From Acinetobacter haemolyticus (lineage in GTDB: Bacteria > Pseudomonadota > Gammaproteobacteria > Pseudomonadales > Moraxellaceae): DNA of 64,000 nt. The notes beneath the pieces are model-generated. The model saw nothing but the letters and a program-made list of their open reading frames with translations. It did no database searches and was not told the DNA's origin. Within the stretch, counting starts at the first letter, position 1. Every line of letters begins with the position of its first letter. The translations under genes and the position numbers were made by a program. This document shows positions 8,161 to 17,251 of this stretch, piece by piece. The stretch spans positions 186,001 to 250,000 of the forward strand of contig NZ_OVCN01000001.1 of assembly GCF_900406815.1 (NCBI RefSeq), written 5' to 3'.

Positions 8161-8487
8161 TCAGTGAAAATGTTTGAGCTGTTTACGTAATTGTTGTACT
8201 TCATCAATCAAATCCAGCATCACAGCAACTGCTGATAGGCTCGCATCAAAATCACGTTGTAAGCGATATGCTCGACGGGCACGTGCAACATCTTCACCGA
8301 TGAATTGGTAATTTTGCGGTTCAACCGTGATTTGCAAAATATCGTAATCAATCAGTTTAAGTACCCATTCAGTACTTTGACCACATGCTTCTGCAAAATG
8401 TTCAAGATCAAGTGCCAAGTGTTCATCAACGATTTCAACTTGGCAGTGACCGTCATATTGAATTTCTTTGTATTGAATAGTTGTCAT
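8161..8487 (-). CDS. cbpM: CbpM-like chaperone-modulator protein
   Basis: A 108-residue protein of the CbpM/MerR-like modulator family. It lies 11 bp downstream of the DnaJ-like cbpA gene, in the same order as the E. coli cbpA-cbpM pair. In E. coli CbpM binds the J domain of CbpA and inhibits its co-chaperone and DNA-binding activity. An N-terminal helix-turn-helix-like half (LALDLEHFAEACGQSTEWVLKLID) is followed by a basic RARRAYRLQRDF segment and a leucine-rich C-terminal helix. AAGGAG precedes the ATG by about 7 nt. Confidence 0.85.
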   Translation of the reverse strand: MTTIQYKEIQYDGHCQVEIVDEHLALDLEHFAEACGQSTEWVLKLIDYDILQITVEPQNYQFIGEDVARARRAYRLQRDFDASLSAVAVMLDLIDEVQQLRKQLKHFH

Positions 8488-8498
8488 GATCTTGCTCC

Positions 8499-9461
8499 TT
8501 ATGAGGCACGAGCTTTGAATGAAGAGAAGGCCTCAGCAAATTGTTGATAGGCCTGTTGTTCTTGTTCACTCTGTGCAGCTGGTAAAACAATATTAATGAT
8601 CAAATAAAGATTGCCTGCGGTTTTGCTCGGAATTCCTTTGTCTTTTAGACGAAGTTGTTGACCATTTTTGGCATTTTTCGGTAAGTTAACTTTAAGCTGA
8701 CCCGCAGGGGTGTTGATTTCAATGCTTTGACCTAAGCCCGCTTCCCAAGGTGCGACATCAATGGTCTGATAGACATCAGCACCTTCGACGCGGATTCGGT
8801 CCGTATCTTTGTATTGAATCTCTATATATAGGTCGCCACTTTCACCGCCATTGATTCCACTTTGTCCTTGACCTGTCAGGCGAATTTGTTGACCTTCTTT
8901 CATTCCTTTAGGAATTTTGACTTCTAATGTTTTGCGCTGAATTTCAGGTTCGCCATAAACATTATAAGTTGGAATCTGTAAGGTGATTTGCTGTGTAGAA
9001 CCCTGATAAGCAATGCTTACATCGACTTGAATTGAGGCGTGTTGATCTTCACCCCGATAACTACGTTGTTGACGCTGCGAGCGTTGTTGACCCCCGCCAA
9101 ACCCAGCACCGAAGCGACCAAATAGATCTTCAAAACCGCTAAAGTCGGCACCATCGCCTGAACTTTGACGATAAAATTGTGAGCCATCAAATCCACTGGT
9201 ACCTTGATTGAATCCACCCGCACCTTGCCCAAAGCCAGAAAAGCCTTGTGGATGGTCAAGCATCTGGTCATATTCAGCTTTTTTATCAGCATTGCTTAAG
9301 GTGTCATAGGCGACATTGATCGCTTGCATTTTTTCTTCTGCATCTGCTTCTTTGCTAAGATCAGGATGGTATTTGCGTGCGAGTTTGCGATAGGCTTTTT
9401 TGATTTGATCTGCTGAGGCATCGCGGGGCACGCCTAGTTCTTCGTAGTAATTTTTTGTCAT
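8499..9461 (-). CDS. cbpA: CbpA-like DnaJ-class co-chaperone
   Basis: A 320-residue class B J-protein. The J domain spans about residues 4-70 with HPD at 32-34. A Gly/Phe-rich linker (about 75-125, repeated GF, GAGG and GFGG) follows, then the two beta-barrel substrate-binding domains without the four zinc cysteine motifs of DnaJ. It stimulates DnaK ATPase, and in E. coli also binds DNA in stationary phase. cbpM follows in the same transcription unit. Confidence 0.93.
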   Translation of the reverse strand: MTKNYYEELGVPRDASADQIKKAYRKLARKYHPDLSKEADAEEKMQAINVAYDTLSNADKKAEYDQMLDHPQGFSGFGQGAGGFNQGTSGFDGSQFYRQSSGDGADFSGFEDLFGRFGAGFGGGQQRSQRQQRSYRGEDQHASIQVDVSIAYQGSTQQITLQIPTYNVYGEPEIQRKTLEVKIPKGMKEGQQIRLTGQGQSGINGGESGDLYIEIQYKDTDRIRVEGADVYQTIDVAPWEAGLGQSIEINTPAGQLKVNLPKNAKNGQQLRLKDKGIPSKTAGNLYLIINIVLPAAQSEQEQQAYQQFAEAFSSFKARAS

Positions 9462-9552
9462 TGCTTATCGTCATAATTTATTACTTTTCATTCTATTATT
9501 TGACGATTCAGGGTGAAAAAACAGAGAGGATATGTGTTGATATTGTTTCAGC

Positions 9553-9586
9553 AAGAACCTTTATACTTTGTTGCATAAAGGTTCTT
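9553..9586. terminator. Perfect 12-bp stem-loop between hslO and cbpA
   Basis: AAGAACCTTTAT (9553-9564) and ATAAAGGTTCTT (9575-9586) pair perfectly across a 10-nt loop, just after the hslO stop on the leftward strand. There is no T run after it. It is a likely transcript end or processing hairpin rather than a canonical terminator. Confidence 0.5.
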
Positions 9587-9595
9587 AACGGAATG

Positions 9596-10468
9596 TTAAC
9601 TCAAATGCTCACCGAATAAGCCTAAAGCCTCTTCAGCGGTAAACTCATAACGGGTGTTACAGCATTGGCAATCCATTTGAATTGGGTTTTGGATTTCAAG
9701 GGACTCATGTACCGCTTCTACACCAATTTGAATCAAAGCATTGGCACAACGCTCTCTAGAACAGGTGCAACCAAACTTTAATTCCTCAGCCTCCGGCAAA
9801 CGCACTTCTTCCTCATTATATAAACGATAAAGAATTTCATTGGCTGACAGGTCGGTTAACTCTTCAGGTTTTAAGGTTTCAGTGAGCATAGTTAAACGTG
9901 GCCATAAATCTTCATCAACGAACTCTTGTTCTTCTTCATTACGAGGAAGTAGTTGAATCAATAAACCGCCTGTACGTTGACTATTGGTTGCTAGCACAAT
10001 ATGAGTTGGGATTTGTGCTGATAAATCATAGTATTGTATTAAACAACCTGCCAAAGTCGGTTGATCAAGGGGAACAATACCTTGATAGCGCTCGCCATGC
10101 TCAGGTTCAATATTAATGAATAGAACAGGATTCGTTAAAGCAGCAAGAACAGTACGACTATCAGTACCTTCGGCGAAGCGAGGATCTTCTTCATAATCAG
10201 CCAAAGCACGAACCTCACCTAAATGGTTACACTCAGCCATTGCCCATTTAAAGGTACCAGTTGCTTGAATTTGTAAGCTAATACGCCCTTGGATCTTCAA
10301 GGTGCTTGCAAGTAAAGCTGTTGCACTCAACATTTCACCTAATAAGCTTTGTACCGCAGGCATATATTCACGTTTCGCCAAAATAGTTTGCAGTGCTTCT
10401 TCCAAATGAACTATTTCACCGCGAATAGGACTATCTTCAATAAAAAAGCGTTGGCGTAAATCAGACAT
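9596..10468 (-). CDS. hslO: Hsp33 redox-regulated chaperone
   Basis: A 290-residue holdase chaperone activated by oxidation. The zinc-binding redox switch is visible at the C-terminus: a CxC in FGCTCSRERC and a CxxC (CQCC) in MDCQCCNTRYEF about 30 residues later. The body contains GEMLSATALLASTLK and a conserved HLGEVRALADY segment. The frame is open to 10549, but ATG 10468 has GGAG seven bases upstream and starts at the usual MSDLRQRFF. A promoter-like pair lies at 10523-10553. The gene stands alone, leftward, upstream of cbpA. Confidence 0.95.
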   Translation of the reverse strand: MSDLRQRFFIEDSPIRGEIVHLEEALQTILAKREYMPAVQSLLGEMLSATALLASTLKIQGRISLQIQATGTFKWAMAECNHLGEVRALADYEEDPRFAEGTDSRTVLAALTNPVLFINIEPEHGERYQGIVPLDQPTLAGCLIQYYDLSAQIPTHIVLATNSQRTGGLLIQLLPRNEEEQEFVDEDLWPRLTMLTETLKPEELTDLSANEILYRLYNEEEVRLPEAEELKFGCTCSRERCANALIQIGVEAVHESLEIQNPIQMDCQCCNTRYEFTAEEALGLFGEHLS

Positions 10469-10522
10469 TTTTTTCTCCAGCTCCTCAAATGAGGAAAACA
10501 AAGCGGTGCTTTGCCTTAAAAG

Positions 10523-10553
10523 CTTATAAGATGGTGAACGGTTATTCATTCAA
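10523..10553 (-). promoter_or_regulatory. Likely hslO promoter
   Basis: On the minus strand TTGAAT (10548-10553) is separated by 18-19 bp from TTATAA/TATAAG (10523-10529). This places a start about 45-50 nt before the hslO ATG. No heat-shock sigma32 consensus was recognised. Confidence 0.4.
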
Positions 10554-10576
10554 TAATGGTGTCATTTTACGAAAAC

Positions 10577-12394
10577 TCAAGTTGTTCCATGCGGTGAATT
10601 TGCATCACTTTGTTGGTTTTGTTCATTGCTCATTCGATCAGGATTTAAAGTTTTCGTATTTTCAAATAAATATTCTAACTCTGCGATCACACTCGGATAA
10701 GCTTCAATTGAGTCAAAATCATCACCTGACTGATAGCGTAAATTAAATAATTGCTGATCTTGGTTTTGAAATTGTTCGATTTGGGCTTTAGCTTCTTCAC
10801 TTGAGAGACCTGTTTCAGTCAAAGCCAGTTGCGCCATACTCAAGGATGAGGCATAGGTTTCACGCCAAATATGTTGAATTCCCATGCTTTTTAATAAATG
10901 CGCATGATGACGGTCACGTGCCCGAACAAATAAAACTAAATCAGGATAGTTTAGACGGAGGTGACGTGCCAGATTCATACTGTCTTCCACATCATCAATC
11001 GCAAGAATCAGCAATTTACAATATTCGATCCCTGCGGCTCTTAAATTTTCGACCTGAGTGACATCTGCATCAAAAAAGCGATGTCCGTATTGCTCAATAA
11101 AATCAGCATCTGGTTGATTGCTATCAATCACACTCAACTGTTGACCTTGTGCATGTAAGGCACGTGCCACTACTTGACCAAACCGACCAAACCCAACAAT
11201 CAAAATTGGATGCTGGGGAATATCTGGGGTTAGTACAGCAACTTTCTTATGCAATATTGGTAATCGTTTGTTGTTCACTAACCAGAAAACTAGAGGCGTC
11301 AGAAGCATCGAACCCAAGATCACCAACAGCGCAGATTCAAAAATGGGTTGAGCGAGAATCTGTTCTGCAACAGCAATACTCAACAGGATAAAACTTAATT
11401 CACCACTCTGAGCAAGGACGGTAGCAGAAAGGAGACTAAGTTGTTGGCGACGATGTTGATAATAGCTGATCGCTGCGATGACCACAGTTTTGATCAACAC
11501 CAAAACAAAGATTGATCCCAAAATCAAAAGTGGTGTTTCAAATAGGGGCTGTAATGAGAGATTTAAACCAATTGCAAGAAACAAGAGTCCAAGCGCGGTA
11601 TCTCGATACGGATAAACAAGACGTTCAACTTCAGTGTTGAATTCAGTGTCTGCGAGTAATAATCCTGCTAAAAATACACCAATTAAGATATGAATATTTA
11701 AAATATCCATGATGACAATAATAGAGAGGATTGCTACAAGCCCTAATACAGGAATGAGTTCAATACTGTTGCGCTTGGCTAAATAGCGGAATGCAGGTCG
11801 TATCAGAAAACGGCTGGCTAAGAACAGCCCTGAAACTGTCGCAATGATGGCTGCAAAATATGCGATACCATGTCGTGTGGTCGCCGTATCGTCCCACAGA
11901 GGGAACAAGACGATAAATAATACCGCTACAAATACTTGCAACTGTATGGCACTTAAAATGGATTGTCCTAGTGTGCTATTCGATTTTTGTTGGTGATGAA
12001 GTAGTTGTTGAGCCAAAGTTACAGCGGAAAGCGTAAGTGCCACACCAAGAACGATACTGCTGGCAAAGTCATCAAAGAGGAAAAAGCAGATACCAGTTAA
12101 AAGCAAACTGATGATCAGTAAACTTAGGCCGCTATTTTTTAAAATTGTATAGCGTTGTACCCACAGTTGTATTGGGCGAAAGGCCAAGCCAAGAAAGAAC
12201 ATCAGCAAGAGCATCCCTAACTGAGTGACTTGGGCAATAAATTGAGTATCAGTGACCAGTGCAAAACCACTTGAGCCGAGTAAAAACCCAGCAATCAGAT
12301 AACCCAAAACAGTATTTGAGGTATAGCGTTTTGTGAGTGGGACAATAATTAAAGCCGCAGTTAGTAAAAAAATGATGGATAGCAGTAAGGACAT
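10577..12394 (-). CDS. Kef-type monovalent cation:proton antiporter with RCK domain
   Basis: A 605-residue CPA2-family inner-membrane antiporter. About a dozen hydrophobic segments occupy the first ~385 residues, including LGYLIAGFLLGSSGF and IGVFLAGLLLADTEF. A cytoplasmic TrkA-N/RCK domain follows, with a dinucleotide-binding GFGRFGQ motif and a downstream LAIDD segment. This layout matches KefB/KefC potassium efflux systems, which protect against electrophiles. No ancillary KefF/KefG gene is adjacent, so the ligand and exact ion are uncertain. The C-terminal tail is Asn/Gln-rich. Confidence 0.88.
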   Translation of the reverse strand: MSLLLSIIFLLTAALIIVPLTKRYTSNTVLGYLIAGFLLGSSGFALVTDTQFIAQVTQLGMLLLMFFLGLAFRPIQLWVQRYTILKNSGLSLLIISLLLTGICFFLFDDFASSIVLGVALTLSAVTLAQQLLHHQQKSNSTLGQSILSAIQLQVFVAVLFIVLFPLWDDTATTRHGIAYFAAIIATVSGLFLASRFLIRPAFRYLAKRNSIELIPVLGLVAILSIIVIMDILNIHILIGVFLAGLLLADTEFNTEVERLVYPYRDTALGLLFLAIGLNLSLQPLFETPLLILGSIFVLVLIKTVVIAAISYYQHRRQQLSLLSATVLAQSGELSFILLSIAVAEQILAQPIFESALLVILGSMLLTPLVFWLVNNKRLPILHKKVAVLTPDIPQHPILIVGFGRFGQVVARALHAQGQQLSVIDSNQPDADFIEQYGHRFFDADVTQVENLRAAGIEYCKLLILAIDDVEDSMNLARHLRLNYPDLVLFVRARDRHHAHLLKSMGIQHIWRETYASSLSMAQLALTETGLSSEEAKAQIEQFQNQDQQLFNLRYQSGDDFDSIEAYPSVIAELEYLFENTKTLNPDRMSNEQNQQSDANSPHGTT

Positions 12395-12434
12395 CTATTG
12401 CCTCAAATTTTTCTGTTTTTCATAGGGAATTAGA

Positions 12435-14660
12435 CTAACTAAACTCTTGTGGGTCAACATCAATGGATAGTCTGAGTTGATGCTGACGAGGTAAATGTAC
12501 CACTTGTTGCCACCATTGACGCAAATAAAAATGCAGTTTGGCGCGATCGGCTGACAAAATCACCATATGGGCACGATAGCGTCCAGCTTTACGTTCCATC
12601 GGTGCAGGAATTGGTCCCCAAATATCAACTAAATCACCAGCCGTGGTTCTGAGTTGTTGTGCAATATCCGTCAAGAAATGCTGGCTATACTCTCGATCTT
12701 TCGATTCAACACGTACCAATACCGTATAACGATAAGGAGGGAGCATTGCAAGTTTGCGCTCAGCCAGCATTTGTTTGGCCACCGTACGATAATCATGTTT
12801 AATCAATGTAGCGAGCATTGGATGGTCAGGGCGAAGACTTTGTAAATAGACATTCCCTTTATGTTCGCCTCGTCCAGCACGTCCGGCCACTTGTACAATC
12901 AATTGTGCAGTACGTTCAGGAGCTCGGATATCGACGCTCAGTAAACCAGCATCAATATCTAAAATAGCCACTAAGGTCACATGTGGAAAATGATGCCCTT
13001 TAGCAAGCATTTGTGTACCCAATAAAATACTCGGTTTATTTTGTTGGATACGGTCATAAATTTTCTGCCAACTTCCGACGCGGCTGGTACTGTCACGATC
13101 AACTCGAATCACTTCATGGTGGGGAAATAATTCTTGTAAATGTTCTTCAAGTTTTGCTGTTCCAGCGCCAATCGTTTTTAGACTTTGTTTCTGACAAGCA
13201 GGACAATGATCGGGAAGGCGATTGATGGTGCCGCAATGATGACAATGCAAATAATGATAAGGCTGTGAATGCAAAGTGAAATGCGCATCACAATGGGGAC
13301 AATTGGCTTGCCAGCCACAACTTTCACACATCAGAATTGGTGCATAACCCCGACGGTTGAGAAAGATCAGCACCTGTTCTTTGCGCTCTAAGGTGAGTTT
13401 GATCTGCTCAATTAAATTTTGGCTGATACCATGTTTTTTCTTGGCAATTTTTAAATCAATCACATGCATTTTTGGCAGGACAGCGACGCCTGCACGTTGA
13501 TTGAGTTCCAGTAGATGTAGTTTGCCTGACTCGACCAGATGATAGCTATCGATACTCGGTGTTGCAGATCCAAGAATTACAGGGCAGTGTTGTAAGTATC
13601 CTCTGTAGAGCGCTACATCACGGGTATGATAACGAAAGCCTTCTTGCTGTTTATAAGACAGATCATGCTCTTCATCGAGGATAATCAGTCCGAGATGAGG
13701 AAGCGGCGTGTAGATCGCAGAACGAGTCCCGATCACAATCGAAGCTTTTCCTGTTTGTGCGTGTTGCCATGCTTGTAAGCGCTTCGAGTCATTTAAACCT
13801 GAATGTAATAAAGCAATATCACAATGAAAGCGTGATTTAAAGCGAGCGACAGTTTGAGGGGTAAGGCCGATTTCTGGAACCAGTACCAACACCTGCTTAC
13901 CCTGCTTTAATACTTCATGCATCACTTGCAGATAAACTTCAGTTTTGCCACTGCCTGTTAAGCCATCTAGTAAAAATGCTTGGTAATGATGCTGCTCTTT
14001 GAGGATTTGTTGGATCGCTCTTTTTTGATCCTCGTTGGCTGTGAGTGGTACTTGCGCCAATTGTACAGGTGTGGGGCTAAAATCATGCGGTTCCAGACAA
14101 CACTCAACCAACCCTTTTTTCTCTAAGGCTTTCAGTGTTGCTGTTTCAACACCACTGAGATTCAAGACGTTTTCAGTGGTGCCATGAGGATGTATTTTTA
14201 AGATTTGATATGCATCATATTGTTTTTGAGAGCGTTTTAATAATGCATTTGGATCATCATTAGGCACGATTTTCCATAGATGAAATAAAATGTTTAAAGC
14301 ACGTCCTTGTCGCAGGAGTGTGGGAAGGGCGCTTTGCATCACTTCGCCAATTGGGAATTGATAGTATTGGGCTGACCATGTCATCAACCTTAAAACATGT
14401 GGATCTAAAATCGCTTCTTTATCAAGTAATTCAGTAATCGCTTTCAGTTTGAATTGACCCGTAAAAACTTCATTTGGATCAATTTTTTCAACAATAATGC
14501 CCACCAGATTTTGGCGTCCGAATGACACTGCGACACGAGCGCCAATCTGTGCCTGATGATATTGTTCGGCACTGACCGTGTAGTCAAACGTGTCATACAC
14601 ATAAACGGGTATCGCAACACGAATACGGTACAAGGTGGCGTTAGAATTTTCGGTAGGCAT
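12435..14660 (-). CDS. priA: Primosomal replication protein N' (PriA helicase)
   Basis: A 741-residue superfamily 2 helicase that restarts stalled replication forks by loading the primosome. The N-terminal 3'-DNA-binding domain starts with VAIPVYVYDTFDYTV. Walker A is GLTGSGKT at about residues 233-240 and the DEAH-box variant is DEEH. The helicase core is interrupted by the PriA zinc domain with paired cysteines CESC, CPHC, CHHC and CPAC. Later motifs include GTQMLAKGHHFPHVTLV and QVAGRAGRGEHKGNV. Length is normal. It is divergent from gspF, with a 148-bp shared upstream region holding a TATAAT at 14702. Confidence 0.97.
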   Translation of the reverse strand: MPTENSNATLYRIRVAIPVYVYDTFDYTVSAEQYHQAQIGARVAVSFGRQNLVGIIVEKIDPNEVFTGQFKLKAITELLDKEAILDPHVLRLMTWSAQYYQFPIGEVMQSALPTLLRQGRALNILFHLWKIVPNDDPNALLKRSQKQYDAYQILKIHPHGTTENVLNLSGVETATLKALEKKGLVECCLEPHDFSPTPVQLAQVPLTANEDQKRAIQQILKEQHHYQAFLLDGLTGSGKTEVYLQVMHEVLKQGKQVLVLVPEIGLTPQTVARFKSRFHCDIALLHSGLNDSKRLQAWQHAQTGKASIVIGTRSAIYTPLPHLGLIILDEEHDLSYKQQEGFRYHTRDVALYRGYLQHCPVILGSATPSIDSYHLVESGKLHLLELNQRAGVAVLPKMHVIDLKIAKKKHGISQNLIEQIKLTLERKEQVLIFLNRRGYAPILMCESCGWQANCPHCDAHFTLHSQPYHYLHCHHCGTINRLPDHCPACQKQSLKTIGAGTAKLEEHLQELFPHHEVIRVDRDSTSRVGSWQKIYDRIQQNKPSILLGTQMLAKGHHFPHVTLVAILDIDAGLLSVDIRAPERTAQLIVQVAGRAGRGEHKGNVYLQSLRPDHPMLATLIKHDYRTVAKQMLAERKLAMLPPYRYTVLVRVESKDREYSQHFLTDIAQQLRTTAGDLVDIWGPIPAPMERKAGRYRAHMVILSADRAKLHFYLRQWWQQVVHLPRQHQLRLSIDVDPQEFS

Positions 14661-14808
14661 ATTGGTTTAATTCACATGTAAAATGGCATGACTGTATGTC
14701 ATATAATTATGCTAAAGTGCTGAGCGTTGTGTATAAATGAATATGAATGATTCCAGCATATGGATGCAACAGTAACGACAACTATTTTGGGACAATTAGA
14801 ACAGAACC

Positions 14809-16014
14809 ATGCCAGCTTATCAATTTACTGCTATTGATGCTTCTGGAAAGCAACATAAAGGTGTGCTCGAAGGAGATTCTGCACGTCAAATTCGCCAACA
14901 GTTACGCGATAAAGCATGGACGCCAATTGCAGTCGATGCGGTTGAGCAAAAAGACAAACAACAACAGCGCTCATGGTTTAGAAAAGGTTTCAGTGCTTAT
15001 GATCTGGCTTTGATGACGCGGCAACTTTCTGTTTTAGTGGCGGCGGGTATTCCGTTAGAAGAGGCATTACGTGCGGTCAGTAAGCAGAGTGAGAAATCAC
15101 ATGTGCAAAACCTATTGATTTCGGTGCGATCAAAGGTATTAGAAGGGCATTCGCTGGCGCAAGGAATGCAGCAGTCTGGCCGTTTTCCTGAATTATATAT
15201 TGCTACAGTTGCTGCAGGTGAGCGTTCAGGTCACTTGGATCTGATTTTAGACCAGCTTTCAGATTACACTGAAAATCGTTTTGCCATGCAAAAGAAAATT
15301 CAGGGTGCAATGATTTACCCGATTATCTTAATGCTTATGTCATTTGCAATTGTCATGGGACTGATGACCTATGTCGTACCAGAAATTGTGAAAACATTTG
15401 AGCAAAGTAAAGAAGCATTGCCGTGGATTACAGTTGCATTGATGAAAGCCAGTGCCTTTATTAAACAGGCATGGGTGGCGATCTTGATCATTGGTTTTAT
15501 CGCCATGATTTTATTTACGCGTTTTTTGAGAACGACAGCAGGTCATTATGCATTTGACCGATTAACGCTCAGATTGCCACTATTTGGTAAACTTTCACGT
15601 GGTATAAATGCAGCACGTTTTGCCAGTACCCTGTCTATTTTGACGCGTTCTGGTGTTCCTTTGGTTGAGGCGCTACGCATTGGCGCTGAAGTCAGTAATA
15701 ACTGGGTGATTCGTGATGCAATTACTGTGGCGATGGAACGAGTTACCGAAGGGGGGAATCTAGCAACACAACTGGAGCGTTGCGGCTATTTCCCGCCAAT
15801 GATGGTACAAATGATTCGCAGTGGTGAAGCTTCTGGTGAGTTAGATCGAATGTTGGATCGTGCATCAACCATGCAAGATCGAGAGGTCACTACATTTATC
15901 TCTACCTTATTGGCATTGCTTGAACCTTTAATGTTGATTTTTATGGCAGCAATTGTATTGGTGATCGTGATTGCGGTAATGTTGCCAATTATTAATATGA
16001 ACAATATGATCTAA
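14809..16014 (+). CDS. gspF: Type II secretion inner-membrane platform protein GspF
   Basis: A 401-residue platform protein of the type II secretion apparatus. It begins with the typical MPAYQFTAIDASGKQHKGVLEGDSA region. Two repeated T2SSF cytoplasmic domains carry LTRQLSVLVAAGIPLEEAL-type and FASTLSILTRSGVPLVEAL signatures, with hydrophobic segments near residues 170-190, 220-240 and the C-terminus. It works with the GspE ATPase and GspL/M, which are not encoded here. Its stop codon overlaps the next gene's start (TAATG), indicating translational coupling with gspG. Confidence 0.96.
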   Translation: MPAYQFTAIDASGKQHKGVLEGDSARQIRQQLRDKAWTPIAVDAVEQKDKQQQRSWFRKGFSAYDLALMTRQLSVLVAAGIPLEEALRAVSKQSEKSHVQNLLISVRSKVLEGHSLAQGMQQSGRFPELYIATVAAGERSGHLDLILDQLSDYTENRFAMQKKIQGAMIYPIILMLMSFAIVMGLMTYVVPEIVKTFEQSKEALPWITVALMKASAFIKQAWVAILIIGFIAMILFTRFLRTTAGHYAFDRLTLRLPLFGKLSRGINAARFASTLSILTRSGVPLVEALRIGAEVSNNWVIRDAITVAMERVTEGGNLATQLERCGYFPPMMVQMIRSGEASGELDRMLDRASTMQDREVTTFISTLLALLEPLMLIFMAAIVLVIVIAVMLPIINMNNMI

Positions 16015-16556
16015 TGAGTGACATGAAAGAGATGAATATGAATAATTCAATGAATAAGCAAAATGTTGAACAAAGCTTGAATACTTCCACTCAAAGTATA
16101 GCTCCTCGTCTTGCGGCACGTTCGAGTGTTACTCGAATGAATCGTGCCTCAGGATTTACGCTCATCGAAGTGATGGTTGTCATCGTCATTTTAGGTGTGC
16201 TTGCTGCATTAATCGTTCCGAATGTGATGGGGCGTGGTGAAAAAGCTAAAGTGGATACCACACAAATTACTTTAAAAGGTGTGGCTGGGGCGTTAGATCA
16301 ATATAAGTTGGACAATGGTCGATATCCATCCATGCAAGATGGTGGTTTAGATGCTTTGGTCAATCAGCCTGCGTCTGCAAAAAATTGGTTGCCTGGTGGT
16401 TATGTGAAAGGTGGTTATCCAAAAGACAGTTGGGAAAATGATTTACAGTATGTCATTCCAGGTCGTGATGGACGCTCATTCGATTTATATTCATTTGGTG
16501 CAGATGGTAAAGAAGGTGGAGAAGGTAACGACGCCGATATTTATTATCAACCATAA
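16014..16556 (+). CDS. gspG: Type II secretion major pseudopilin GspG
   Basis: The major pseudopilin of the type II secretion pseudopilus. The prepilin peptidase site is SG|FTLIEVMVVIVILGVLA, with Glu at mature position 5 and a hydrophobic N-terminal helix. The C-terminal domain ends with GADGKEGGEGNDADI, the calcium-binding loop region of GspG. With the coupled ATG at 16014 the leader is 47 residues, much longer than usual. ATG 16137 would give a six-residue leader but has no clear Shine-Dalgarno. ATGs at 16032 and 16038 are intermediate choices. Confidence 0.95.
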   Translation: MSDMKEMNMNNSMNKQNVEQSLNTSTQSIAPRLAARSSVTRMNRASGFTLIEVMVVIVILGVLAALIVPNVMGRGEKAKVDTTQITLKGVAGALDQYKLDNGRYPSMQDGGLDALVNQPASAKNWLPGGYVKGGYPKDSWENDLQYVIPGRDGRSFDLYSFGADGKEGGEGNDADIYYQP

Positions 16557-16570
16557 TTTTTAATTAGAAA

Positions 16571-16614
16571 TATCACTTCACTCTTAAGTTAAATTAATAA
16601 GGAGTGAAGTGATA
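16571..16614 (+). terminator. 13-bp perfect inverted repeat after gspG
   Basis: TATCACTTCACTC (16571-16583) and GAGTGAAGTGATA (16602-16614) are perfect complements across an 18-nt AT-rich loop, 15 bp after the gspG stop. There is only a short T run downstream. It probably stabilises or ends the gspFG message. The rest of the region to 16819 is AT-rich with nothing else recognised. Confidence 0.5.
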
Positions 16615-16819
16615 ATGTTTCTTAATAATAAAAATAATAATAAGTTATTGAAATAAATGTAATTGATAAAATATTGTAGATTTGAGATTTATAATAAGAA
16701 TTATTCCCATATTTAATGGTTACAAGAAAAAAGAAATAAGCGTCAAAATAGACTTTTTCTTTAGATCAAAGCTTTGCATAATAAATTCATATCATCGAGC
16801 TGATGTGTGGAGATAACAG

Positions 16820-17164
16820 ATGAAAGCATTTTTTGTGTTGGATGAACTGAATCAGTTTCATTGGGCAATGCTGAAATCTGTGTTGCTTATTTTAAGTTTA
16901 TTACCGATTAGTCAAGGTGCTTTGGCTTTATGGCAAACAGCTGAGGGCAGCAGCCAAATCATGATCGGCTTTTTTGCATTAAGTATGTTGAGCGCTTGGT
17001 TTGTGTTGTGTTTTTTAAGTGCTTTGAAAACTAGTGTTTGGCGCCATGCAGATTTGATTTCTAAATATGAGCAATTTTTATTTAAAACATATCGCTATAT
17101 TCCCATGTTATTTTTGTCTAGTTTAGTTGCGTATTTATCACTGCAATTATCGCTGGTATTTTGA
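16820..17164 (+). CDS. Small membrane protein of unknown function
   Basis: A 114-residue protein that I do not recognise. It has three clear hydrophobic segments: about residues 17-37 (MLKSVLLILSLLPISQGAL), 46-68 (IMIGFFALSMLSAWFVLCFL) and 93-114 at the extreme C-terminus. A short charged loop KTSVWRHADLISKYEQ lies between the second and third. GTGGAG precedes the ATG by 8 nt, and the gene ends at a shared bidirectional terminator, so it is probably a real single-gene unit. It does not resemble a known T2SS component despite following gspG. Confidence 0.65.
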   Translation: MKAFFVLDELNQFHWAMLKSVLLILSLLPISQGALALWQTAEGSSQIMIGFFALSMLSAWFVLCFLSALKTSVWRHADLISKYEQFLFKTYRYIPMLFLSSLVAYLSLQLSLVF

Positions 17165-17213
17165 TTTTTATTCAGCCCGAGCTATTGGATCTAATAAAAA
17201 TATTCCTGGGATC

Positions 17214-17247
17214 AAAAAAAGAGCGTTTTATTGTAAAACGCTCTTTT
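17214..17247. terminator. Bidirectional terminator between the small membrane gene and lnt
   Basis: GAGCGTTTTA (17221-17230) pairs with TAAAACGCTC (17234-17243) around TTG, flanked by seven A on the left and four T on the right. It serves both convergent units. Confidence 0.9.
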
Positions 17248-17251
17248 CATA

